From Streptomyces qinglanensis (GTDB taxonomy: Bacteria; Actinomycetota; Actinomycetes; Streptomycetales; Streptomycetaceae), in assembly GCF_900111245.1 (NCBI RefSeq), contig NZ_FOGO01000003.1:372001-436000 (forward strand): DNA of 64,000 nt. The letters run 5' to 3'. The translations under genes and the position numbers were made by a program. Positions 9,819-16,490 of the stretch are shown in pieces (position 1 is the first letter of the stretch; each line of letters opens with the position of its first letter). The notes under the pieces are model-generated. The model was not told the DNA's origin and made no database searches. It saw only the letters and a program-made list of their open reading frames with translations.

Positions 9819-10450
9819 GGCGCGACCTCGGCGAGCAGCCGGTCGGCGGAGACGACCATGGCGCAGCGCTCCGCCGCGTAGGTGAGGGCCATCCGGTGCC
9901 GGTCCTGCGAGAAGTCGGCGACGGCATCGCCGACCAGGAACGTCCGGATGTCGTTCGCGTACGCCTCCAGCGCCGTGGCCAGCACACCCACGTGCGCGTA
10001 CACGCCGCACAGGATGAGCTGGTCGCGCCCGGCCTCGCGCATCCGCCGCAGCAGGGGCGAGCGGAAGAACGCGCTGTAGCGCCATTTGGTGAGCTGCCAG
10101 TCGCCCTCGGCGGGGGCCAGTTCCTCGGCCACTTGGCGGTCGCCGGCCGAGGCGGGCATCCCGGGGCCCCAGAAGTCCCTCAGCAGGCCGCGGTCCCGGG
10201 CGCTCATCCCGCCGGGCTGGACGGAGTAGGCCACGGGCACCCCGCGGGCGGCGCAGCCTGCGCGCAAGCGAGCGGCGCTGCCGAGGAGTTCCGCACGCAC
10301 GGCGCCGGGGAACGGCGCCAGGAAGTACCGCTGCATGTCGTGGACGAGCAGCACTGCCCGGTCCGGGTCCACGCTCCAGTCGGCCGTGTTGGCCGGCAGC
10401 TCGTGGGAGGAGGGAAGCGGGTAGAACGCGATCGGCGGGATGCCTGGCAT
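9815..10450 (-). CDS. phzD: PhzD, isochorismatase-family ADIC hydrolase
   Basis: A 211-residue isochorismatase-fold protein that hydrolyses ADIC to trans-2,3-dihydro-3-hydroxyanthranilate and pyruvate. The catalytic Asp in [14 protein letters not shown], the Lys in [15 protein letters not shown] and the [15 protein letters not shown] segment match PhzD, including absence of the usual family cysteine after YAH. AAAGG precedes ATG 10450. It overlaps phzE by 4 bp. Confidence 0.93.
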   Translation of the reverse strand: MPGIPPIAFYPLPSSHELPANTADWSVDPDRAVLLVHDMQRYFLAPFPGAVRAELLGSAARLRAGCAARGVPVAYSVQPGGMSARDRGLLRDFWGPGMPASAGDRQVAEELAPAEGDWQLTKWRYSAFFRSPLLRRMREAGRDQLILCGVYAHVGVLATALEAYANDIRTFLVGDAVADFSQDRHRMALTYAAERCAMVVSADRLLAEVAP

Positions 10451-10578
10451 GGGCGTGGTGCCTTTCTGTCGTGCGGTGGAACTCCCCGGGGCTGCCGGGC
10501 CGAGGCGCCGGGCGGCGTCGACCGCGGGACCTGTGGCGCTCAAGCGGCCTGGGGGGGTGGGTGGACGTGCGGGATCAC

Positions 10579-10638
10579 GTCGGCACGGGTCGGCACGGGT
10601 CGGCACGGGTCGGCACGGGTCGGCATGAGTCGGCATGG
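10579..10638. repeat. Six 10-bp tandem repeats between phzD and phzB
   Basis: The unit GTCGGCACGG is repeated four times without change, followed by two variants (GTCGGCATGA, GTCGGCATGG). The period is one turn of B-DNA, so all copies face the same side of the helix. The array lies inside the phenazine operon, in the about 250-bp gap upstream of phzD. Confidence 0.9.
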
Positions 10639-10697
10639 GCGCAAGTGCCGAAGGGGCTCCCGGCGCGTTCACGCGGGTTCCGGGGCGGGCGGGACGG

Positions 10698-11201
10698 TCA
10701 GGTGGGGATGCCGTCCCGCCGGACCGTCGGCACCGGGATCCCGAGCGCGCGCAGTTGCTCGAACGGGTTCATGAACTCCCGGTTCTGCAGGATCTTCCCC
10801 TGGTCGTCGAAGCGGAACGAGTGGAGGAAGTGGTTCTCGTAGTACCCCTCCGGATAGCCCGGGAAGTTGATCTTCCCGTGCCCGTCGCACTCGACCCAGA
10901 AGAAGCGCGGGTCCTGCGTCTCGAAGACCTGGATGTTGTACCACTCCCAGTCCGGGAAGCACTTCAGCGACCAGACCGCGTGCTCGGCCAGGCGGGCGCG
11001 TCCCGTGATCTCGATGGGGGCGCCGGTGTCGTTGGTCCACAGTCCCCCGCTGCCGTCCTCGGCGAAAAGTTCGTGGCGGCGCAGCCGGTTCCGGCCCTTG
11101 GTGTACTCCAGATACGTCTCGACCGTGGCGCGGTTGGCGCGGCGCTGCTCGGCCGCGTCGGCGAAGCCCTGTGCCGCGGTACGGGCGGATGCATCGGCCA
11201 T
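10698..11201 (-). CDS. phzB: PhzB-type phenazine condensing protein
   Basis: A 167-residue protein of the PhzA/PhzB family (NTF2-like fold), which assists condensation of two aminoketone molecules to the tricyclic phenazine precursor. Recognisable segments are [56 protein letters not shown] and the C-terminal [23 protein letters not shown] precedes the ATG at 7 bp. It is the first gene of the minus-strand phenazine operon; as in other non-pseudomonads, only one copy exists. Confidence 0.93.
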   Translation of the reverse strand: MADASARTAAQGFADAAEQRRANRATVETYLEYTKGRNRLRRHELFAEDGSGGLWTNDTGAPIEITGRARLAEHAVWSLKCFPDWEWYNIQVFETQDPRFFWVECDGHGKINFPGYPEGYYENHFLHSFRFDDQGKILQNREFMNPFEQLRALGIPVPTVRRDGIPT

Positions 11202-11619
11202 GGAATGCCTCCTTGCGGAACCGTGGGGGTGAAGCGGGTACGGAAGGGCCGATCGTCCGCGAACGGACTCGTCCGATACTTGACGTAAGCATGACGAGCA
11301 GTCGACGACGCGCACACCCGATCCGCCGCGTTGCCCCTCATGCGCCCCTCGACCACCGCACGACCCACCCTCCGCACACTGGCCCGAACCGTGCGACGAC
11401 CGACCGCACCACGTCGAGAGGCCGCACCCCACACGTCGCACCACACACGCCGCACCACACACGTCGCACCCCACACGCCGCACCACGGCCGAGCAGCACT
11501 CGGCGCACGGCCACTCCGCCCACAGCGGTCGCGGCACTCCCAGAAGGACGAACCGCCCAGACGGCATCGCGCGAGCACGAACTGCCGTGCGACCCGCGCG
11601 ACGAGAGGGGATCCAGCCG
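11202..11619. other. Divergent phenazine promoter region, 418 bp, with repeats
   Basis: No gene is apparent. This stretch separates phzB (minus) from the methyltransferase pair (plus). The phzB-proximal part is less GC-rich (around 11275-11300) and holds a CTCGTC/GACGAG inverted repeat with a 19-nt spacer, a plausible place for promoter and regulator. The distal part carries a tandem array with a 14-bp unit. Confidence 0.5.
11421..11490. repeat. Five 14-bp tandem repeats upstream of the PhzM-like gene
   Basis: Units start at 11421, 11435, 11449, 11463 and 11477. They alternate between GCCGCACC- and GTCGCACC-type copies, giving a 28-bp higher-order period, and the last is degenerate. They lie about 130 bp upstream of the start of the first methyltransferase gene. 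Confidence 0.85.
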
Positions 11620-12669
11620 ATGACCAGTGCCGCCCGCCCGGACGCCCAGCACACCCCGGCGGCTTCAGCGGACCCGGCCGGCCAGTTGCTGGAGCTGTCC
11701 TTCGGCTACCTCTACTCGGCCGCCCTCCACACGGCGGCCCGCCTGGGCATCGCCGACCACCTGGCCGACGGTCCGCGCACCGCGGAGCAGCTCGCCCAGG
11801 CGGCGCAGGCACACGGCCCGCACCTGCGGCGGCTGTTGCGCTTCCTCGCGACGAAGGGCGTCTTCCGCCAGGACAAGGCCGGCCGCTTCCACCTCACCCC
11901 GCTCGCCGAACCGTTGCGCACCGGCGTCGACGGATCGCTGCGCGACTACGTCATGATGCGGGGAGAGGACGTCTTCTGGCTCCCGGCGGCCCGGCTGCCG
12001 GACGCGGTGCGCACCGGTGGTACAGCCTTCGAGCAGGTCTACGGCGTCCCCTTCTACGACCACCTCGCTGCGCACCCCGAGGTGGGGGCGGCCTTCCACT
12101 CCAGCATGGCGGCGTTCTCGCAGACGCTGAGCGACGATGTCGCCGACGCCTGCGACTTCTCCTCCGTGCGGAGCGTGGTCGATGTGGGCGGCGGGCGCGG
12201 CGGGCTGCTGAAGGCGGTCCTGCTGCGCAACCCCGGTGTGACGGGCGTCCTGTTCGACCGGGAGCCGGTGGTCGCCTCGCATGTGCTCGACATCCCGGAA
12301 CTGGCGGGACGGTGGCAGGCCGAGGCCGGCGACTTCTTCTCCTCGGTCCCGGCCGGCGCGGATGTCTATCTGCTGAAGCACGTGCTGGCCAGCTGGCCGG
12401 ACGAGGAGTGCGTGCGGATCCTGCGCGCATGCGGCCGCGCGGCTCCGGCCGGCGGCCGGCTGCTGGTCGTCAACGGTCTGATCCCGGAAGGGAACGAGCC
12501 GCATCCCGGCAAGACCCACGACATGCTGATGATGACCGTACTCAACGGGAAGGGGCGCACGCGCCGGGAGTACGAGGACCTTCTGGCGCGGGCAGGACTG
12601 ACCGTGCGCCGGGTGGACACCCTCTCCGCGCACGCGTCGGTCATCGAGGCCGTGGCCGACGGCTGTTGA
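11620..12669 (+). CDS. SAM-dependent methyltransferase, PhzM-like (Methyltransf_2 type)
   Basis: A 349-residue two-domain methyltransferase: an N-terminal winged-helix dimerisation domain (residues about 20-110, SAALHTAARLGIADHL...) and a C-terminal Rossmann SAM domain with the glycine motif VVDVGGGRGGLLKAVL. This is the family of PhzM (phenazine-1-carboxylate N-methyltransferase) and of polyketide O-methyltransferases. GAGAGGGG precedes ATG 11620. Standing next to the phenazine operon, it probably methylates a phenazine at N or O; the position cannot be read from the sequence. Confidence 0.85.
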   Translation: MTSAARPDAQHTPAASADPAGQLLELSFGYLYSAALHTAARLGIADHLADGPRTAEQLAQAAQAHGPHLRRLLRFLATKGVFRQDKAGRFHLTPLAEPLRTGVDGSLRDYVMMRGEDVFWLPAARLPDAVRTGGTAFEQVYGVPFYDHLAAHPEVGAAFHSSMAAFSQTLSDDVADACDFSSVRSVVDVGGGRGGLLKAVLLRNPGVTGVLFDREPVVASHVLDIPELAGRWQAEAGDFFSSVPAGADVYLLKHVLASWPDEECVRILRACGRAAPAGGRLLVVNGLIPEGNEPHPGKTHDMLMMTVLNGKGRTRREYEDLLARAGLTVRRVDTLSAHASVIEAVADGC

Positions 12670-12732
12670 CCGGGCCGCCGGGGACGGCACCGGAAATCGG
12701 CAGCCGGCCCGCCGGCCGCCGGAAAGGACGTC

Positions 12733-13587
12733 ATGACCGAGACGATGGACGCGGTGGGACGCACCGCGCTGCTGACCGCCGCCATGCGTGCGCTGGAGAG
12801 CCAACGCCCGGACCGGCTCTACACGGACCCGTACGCCCAGGAGCTGTGTGGCGACGAGGGGCCGAAACTGCTGGACGAGGTCTGGGGCGCGACCTTCCCC
12901 CCGCACCGGCGCCGCGCGATGCCCGACAGCCTCGACGTCAACGCCATCCGCACCCGCTTCTTCGACGACCTCCTGCAACGCGCTTCCCTGGGCCGTCACT
13001 CCCAGATCGTGTCCGCCGCGTCCGGGGTCGACTCCCGTCCCTACCGGCTGGAGTGGGCGCAGGAAGTGCGCTACTTCGAGATCGACCGCCCGTCGGTGCT
13101 GGACTACAAGCAACGCCGGCTCGCCGGAGCGCGCCCCCGGGTGGCGCATCGGATGATCGCGGCCGATCTGACCGCCCCCGGCTGGGAGCGCCGTCTGGAA
13201 GAGGCCGGTTACGACGCGACGGCGCCTTCGGTGTGGCTCCTGGAGGGCGTGCTTCCCTATCTGCACGAGGAGGAGGTGCACCGGTTGCTGCAACGCATCC
13301 GCACCCTCACCGCCACCGGCAGTCTGGTCGCGGGGGATCTGGTCAATGCCGAAGCGCTGACCTCGGCCCACGCGCGCGGCCAGTTGGACGTCTTCGCCCG
13401 GTGGGGCTGCCCCTGGCGGTTCGGCACAGACGATCCGGAAGCCCTCTTCGAGAGGCACCGCTTCACCGCCGAGGTCGTCCAGCCCGGTGACGAGGGCGCC
13501 CACTACGGCCGCTGGCGGGACCCGGTCTCCCCGCGGGGCGTCCCCGGCGTCCGCAGGATCTTCCTCGTGTGCGCCGAGCGGCGCTGA
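12733..13587 (+). CDS. Class I methyltransferase of the LCM/TIGR00027 type
   Basis: A 284-residue protein resembling leucine-carboxyl-methyltransferase-like actinobacterial enzymes. The family signatures are DRLYTDPYAQEL near residue 30, RTRFFDDLL, the SAM segment QIVSAASGVDSRPYRL, FEIDRPSVLDYK and WLLEGVLPYL. Many members methylate carboxyl or hydroxyl groups of natural products. It follows the PhzM-like gene after 63 bp with GGAAAGGA before the ATG, so the two are probably cotranscribed. A carboxyl-methylated phenazine is one possible outcome, but this is inference. Confidence 0.8.
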   Translation: MTETMDAVGRTALLTAAMRALESQRPDRLYTDPYAQELCGDEGPKLLDEVWGATFPPHRRRAMPDSLDVNAIRTRFFDDLLQRASLGRHSQIVSAASGVDSRPYRLEWAQEVRYFEIDRPSVLDYKQRRLAGARPRVAHRMIAADLTAPGWERRLEEAGYDATAPSVWLLEGVLPYLHEEEVHRLLQRIRTLTATGSLVAGDLVNAEALTSAHARGQLDVFARWGCPWRFGTDDPEALFERHRFTAEVVQPGDEGAHYGRWRDPVSPRGVPGVRRIFLVCAERR

Positions 13588-13805
13588 GCCCACGGTCCGC
13601 GGGCCGGCGTTCCGCACCGCCGGGTGCCCGACCGGGAGGTCCGGCGAGGCCGACGGCGCATCCAGGACCGGCCGTCGCGACCGTCCCGCATCCCGGCGCG
13701 GACGGTGGCGGAGCGCTGCGCCGGGGCGGCGGCTCTCCCGCGCCCCGGCGCCGCCCGGAACGGGCAGGTGCTCCCGGACGGTCAGGCGGTCCGCGCCGCC
13801 CCCGG

Positions 13806-13844
13806 GTCCGTCGCCCGCCGCCGGTCCGGCGGCGGGCGACGGAC
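13806..13844. terminator. Near-perfect palindrome, bidirectional terminator
   Basis: Two 19-nt arms (13806-13824 and 13826-13844) are exactly complementary with a single base between them. It stands between the stop of the methyltransferase operon and the stop of the minus-strand GH64 gene, 15 bp from the latter, where a bidirectional terminator is expected. Confidence 0.8.
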
Positions 13845-13858
13845 GTCCGCCGAAGCCG

Positions 13859-15034
13859 TCACCCGAAGGGCGTCAGCGTGAGCGTCAGCTCGGTCGCGGC
13901 GCCGTCCTCGATGTAGGAGGCGAAGCCGCCCACGTCGTCGAAGGCGAAGCCGTACGCCTTGCCGTCCTCGGTGGCCCCGTGCATGGCCTTGGCGTAGTGG
14001 TGCGTGAGGTCGCCCTGGTAGAACCCGGCGGGATCCGTGGTGGGCTGAGCGGCCGAGGAGAGGAGCGTGGTGCGGTTGAAGGCGGCGCCGAGGACGGCGG
14101 CCACCGGGCCGGTCGTTCCGTCGTTGGGCGCCGCGAGGGCGCCGTCGCAGAAGAGCACGTCCTTGGTGGAGGGCTTGCCGAAGGACACCTCGGCCGGGCC
14201 GGAGAAGGACAGCCGGTCGCCGGCGACCCGGCCGGTGAAGGTACCCGCGTTGGTGGTGACCTTCAGGTCCTTGCTCTGGTAGGCGGCCCAGACCTGGTCG
14301 ATGTACGGGGCGAAGTAGTCCTCCGCGAAGCGGCCGGCGCCCAGGCCGTGGCCCGGGGCTATGACGCGCTTGTCGTCGATGACGAGCTGCGAGAACGCCT
14401 CGACGGAACGCACCGAGTCGAAGATCCGGTCGCGGGCGCCGGGCTTGAGCGCGCCGGTGGTCTGGTCCTTCGCCCCCTTGAGCCCGATGGACAGGGGCAC
14501 GCTGAACATGTCCACCATGGTGGTGTTGCAGTACATCGCGCCGTCCTTGTAGGTGAACTCGGCGCAGTCGTGGACGACGGAGTAGTTCGGGTCGGTCTCG
14601 ACCCAGGCGGCCGGGTACGCCAGAGCGGCGCCGGTGTCGGCCTCGACGGCCTTGAACTTGAGTTTCTCACCGCAGGCGACGTAGATGCGGCCGGACATCT
14701 CGGGCAGCGAGACGACGGTCTCGGTGCCGGTCAGCGGGATGGCGTAGTCGGTGTAGCCGTCCGGACCGTTGTCGGACATCTGCACCGGCTTCCGTTCGCC
14801 GGCAGGCGTGACGTAGCACTGGTTCGTGCCGTCGTTGCCCACGATGTAGAGGTGGACGGACCCGCTGTCGTAGGCGCCGCTGTTGTTGACGATCTTCAAC
14901 GACAGCCCGGCGGCGGAGGCCGGCCGGAAGAGGCTGCCCGCGGTCGCCTGCTGTGCGACGAGCCCGGCAGCGGGGACGGTGACGGCGGCGGCTGCGGCGC
15001 CGCGGAACAGCGCGCGGCGGCTGACGGGACTCAT
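13859..15034 (-). CDS. Secreted beta-1,3-glucanase, GH64 family
   Basis: A 391-residue exported enzyme with a Tat signal (SRRALFRGAAAAAVTVPAAG). The mature part matches GH64 laminaripentaose-producing beta-1,3-glucanases: LKIVNNSGAYDSGSVHLYIV, the Asp/Glu-rich WVETDPNYSVVHDCAEFTY, MVDMFSVPLSIGL and a thaumatin-like beta-rich C-terminal half. It degrades fungal or algal beta-1,3-glucan. GGAGG lies 9 bp before ATG 15034, and the ATG overlaps the stop of a short upstream frame (ATGA). A CebR/LacI-like box lies about 210 bp upstream. Confidence 0.87.
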   Translation of the reverse strand: MSPVSRRALFRGAAAAAVTVPAAGLVAQQATAGSLFRPASAAGLSLKIVNNSGAYDSGSVHLYIVGNDGTNQCYVTPAGERKPVQMSDNGPDGYTDYAIPLTGTETVVSLPEMSGRIYVACGEKLKFKAVEADTGAALAYPAAWVETDPNYSVVHDCAEFTYKDGAMYCNTTMVDMFSVPLSIGLKGAKDQTTGALKPGARDRIFDSVRSVEAFSQLVIDDKRVIAPGHGLGAGRFAEDYFAPYIDQVWAAYQSKDLKVTTNAGTFTGRVAGDRLSFSGPAEVSFGKPSTKDVLFCDGALAAPNDGTTGPVAAVLGAAFNRTTLLSSAAQPTTDPAGFYQGDLTHHYAKAMHGATEDGKAYGFAFDDVGGFASYIEDGAATELTLTLTPFG

Positions 15035-15216
15035 CGGACAGAACCTCCGTGGACGGCGGCGATGGGGGGAACAGCAAGGCCGACATCGTTGTCGGCGAGC
15101 GGTGCGGCGCCGGGTGCGGCACGCGTCGGCGCAACCGGGGCACCGGCGGGAGAAGGGGTTCGCCGACGGCTGCTGCGTGCGGAACGGTTCCGCACAGGAG
15201 TGATCGACGGACTCAT
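15031..15216 (-). CDS. Possible 61-residue leader ORF coupled to the glucanase
   Basis: This frame starts at ATG 15216 behind AAGGAG (7-bp spacing), a better ribosome binding site than most genes here. Its TGA overlaps the glucanase ATG (ATGA). The product is Ser/Arg/Pro/Ala-rich with no domain I recognise. It could be a leader that couples translation, or chance in GC-rich DNA. The arrangement is seen directly; the role is inferred. Confidence 0.4.
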   Translation of the reverse strand: MSPSITPVRNRSARSSRRRTPSPAGAPVAPTRAAPGAAPLADNDVGLAVPPIAAVHGGSVR

Positions 15217-15241
15217 GATGCGCTCCTTCAGTGTGGGGGTG

Positions 15242-15256
15242 GGTGAGCGCTCTCAC
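15242..15256 (-). promoter_or_regulatory. LacI/CebR-like operator upstream of the glucanase
   Basis: GTGAGCGCTCTCAC (15243-15256) is an inverted repeat centred on AGCGCT. Read on the minus strand it agrees at 11 of 14 positions with the CebR box TGGGAGCGCTCCCA as I remember it. It lies between the leader ORF and a TTGACG -35-like sequence near 15293-15298 on the minus strand. Control of a beta-glucanase by a sugar-responsive LacI repressor would make sense. Confidence 0.5.
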
Positions 15257-15278
15257 GTCACGGCAGAGAACGGTGCCG

Positions 15279-15292
15279 AAGGTATGGACCTT
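15279..15292. promoter_or_regulatory. Inverted repeat AAGGT-N4-ACCTT in the glucanase promoter
   Basis: Arms 15279-15283 and 15288-15292 around ATGG, overlapping the likely -35/-10 spacer of the glucanase promoter. The core GGTATGGACC is weakly similar to DasR (dre) sites, at about 8 of 12 positions, so a GntR-type regulator is possible. The assignment is tentative. Confidence 0.35.
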
Positions 15293-15436
15293 CGTCAAGG
15301 GCCCGCGGAAACGGGCTGCTCCGGAGGTGTCAGGCCGTCACCATCGGGCGTCCCGGCGGGACATGACGTCCTCACAGGTCACTACGGGAGGAGGGGGCAT
15401 CCGGTTCACGGCCGGGGCGGCCCGGAGCAGGACCTT

Positions 15437-15467
15437 GCCTGTGGGGCAAAACTTTTGCCCCACAGGC
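15437..15467. promoter_or_regulatory. Perfect 31-bp palindrome before the cupin-XRE regulator
   Basis: Two 15-nt arms (15437-15451 and 15453-15467) built on the half-site TTTTGCCCCACAGG are exactly complementary around one C, with partial extension outside. The palindrome ends 22 bp before the regulator's ATG, where an autoregulatory operator would block its promoter. It could alternatively act as an RNA hairpin. Confidence 0.75.
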
Positions 15468-15489
15468 GAAGGGTGTCTTTAATCGGGGT

Positions 15490-16140
15490 ATGAGTCCGAA
15501 CCCTCCCCATGATGGGGCACCCGGGCCGGAGGCGGGAGAGGCGCCCGCGTTCGCGCCCCGCATGCGCCTGCTGAGGCGGCGCAGCGGGCTGAGCCTGGAG
15601 GCGTCGGCGCGCAGGGCGGGCCTCTCCCCCGCGCACCTCTCCCGGCTGGAGACCGGCAAGCGGCAGCCGTCGTTGCCGCTTCTGCTCACGCTCGCCCGCG
15701 TCTACGGCACGACCGTCGGGGAGCTGCTGGGCGAGACGACCACGGCCGCCGATGCGATCGTCCGGAGCGACGAGGCACCGACCGTCGACGCCGGGGGATG
15801 GCACTACCGGCAGGCGGGACAGGCCGGACGTGCGATGCAGGCCCTCCAGGTCCATGTGCCGCGCGGCCCGCAGCGCGATCTCGTCCGCGTCCATCCTGGC
15901 GAGGAGTGGATCCATGTGCGCCGCGGAGCACTGCGGCTGACGCTGGGCCAGGTCACCGGGACGCTGGCGGCGGGGGACTCGGCCCACTTCGACTCGCTCA
16001 CCCCGCACCGCCTGGAGGCCGTCTCGGCCGAGGGCGCGGACCTGCTCTTCGTCCACACCCTCCTGCAGTCCCCCACCGCCGACCTGTGTGTGACCGGCCA
16101 TGCCGGGCACGCCGCGCCCGGCGGTACCCCGCGGCACTGA
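15490..16140 (+). CDS. XRE-family regulator with C-terminal cupin domain
   Basis: A 216-residue regulator: helix-turn-helix at about residues 25-80 (LRRRSGLSLEASARRAGLSPAHLSRLETGKRQPS) and a cupin beta-barrel at about 120-200 (VHVPRGPQRDLVRVHPGEEWIHVRRG...GDSAHFDSLTPHRLEA). Proteins of this plan bind an operator through the HTH and sense a small ligand with the cupin. The palindrome just upstream suggests autoregulation. The next gene in the same direction encodes a small membrane protein, probably part of the same transcript. The ligand is unknown. Confidence 0.88.
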   Translation: MSPNPPHDGAPGPEAGEAPAFAPRMRLLRRRSGLSLEASARRAGLSPAHLSRLETGKRQPSLPLLLTLARVYGTTVGELLGETTTAADAIVRSDEAPTVDAGGWHYRQAGQAGRAMQALQVHVPRGPQRDLVRVHPGEEWIHVRRGALRLTLGQVTGTLAAGDSAHFDSLTPHRLEAVSAEGADLLFVHTLLQSPTADLCVTGHAGHAAPGGTPRH

Positions 16141-16242
16141 GCCGCCCGCCTCCGACCCCGCCACCGGAGGTGCCTCCCGCACGAGGCACCCCGTCCCACC
16201 GCAGCACCCTCCCGATCCCGCGTGCGCACAGAAGGGCCCGCC

Positions 16243-16470
16243 ATGACCTCCTCCCCGCAGGCACCGGAACCGCAACCCCGGTCCCCCTCGCCCGCTGCAG
16301 CCTCCCGGCAGCCGCGTGCCCGGCGCGAGCGCCGCTACGAACCGGGCGAGGAGCGCGGCGACGGCCGCTTCCCGCGCGGTCTGGCGCTGCGGCTGTTCGT
16401 GTACGTGGTGGCCGGTCATCTGCTGGCGGGTTTCCTGTTCCTGCTCTTCGAGCTGGGCGGCGGCAAGTAG
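16243..16470 (+). CDS. Small single-pass membrane protein (DUF6126-like)
   Basis: A 75-residue protein: a disordered Pro/Ser/Arg-rich N-terminus, a YEPGEERGDGRFPRGL segment, then one hydrophobic helix (LALRLFVYVVAGHLLAGFLF) close to the C-terminus. From memory such proteins (DUF6126) are common in Streptomyces beside cupin-XRE regulators. The linkage here is 102 bp downstream of such a regulator. Function unknown. Confidence 0.7.
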   Translation: MTSSPQAPEPQPRSPSPAAASRQPRARRERRYEPGEERGDGRFPRGLALRLFVYVVAGHLLAGFLFLLFELGGGK

Positions 16471-16490
16471 CCGCGGCGCACCCCGCGGCA

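Noticed and set aside
10579..11490. CRISPR or integron-like array in the phenazine locus
   Set aside because: The repeats are simple tandem 10-bp and 14-bp units without spacers, integrase or cassette structure.
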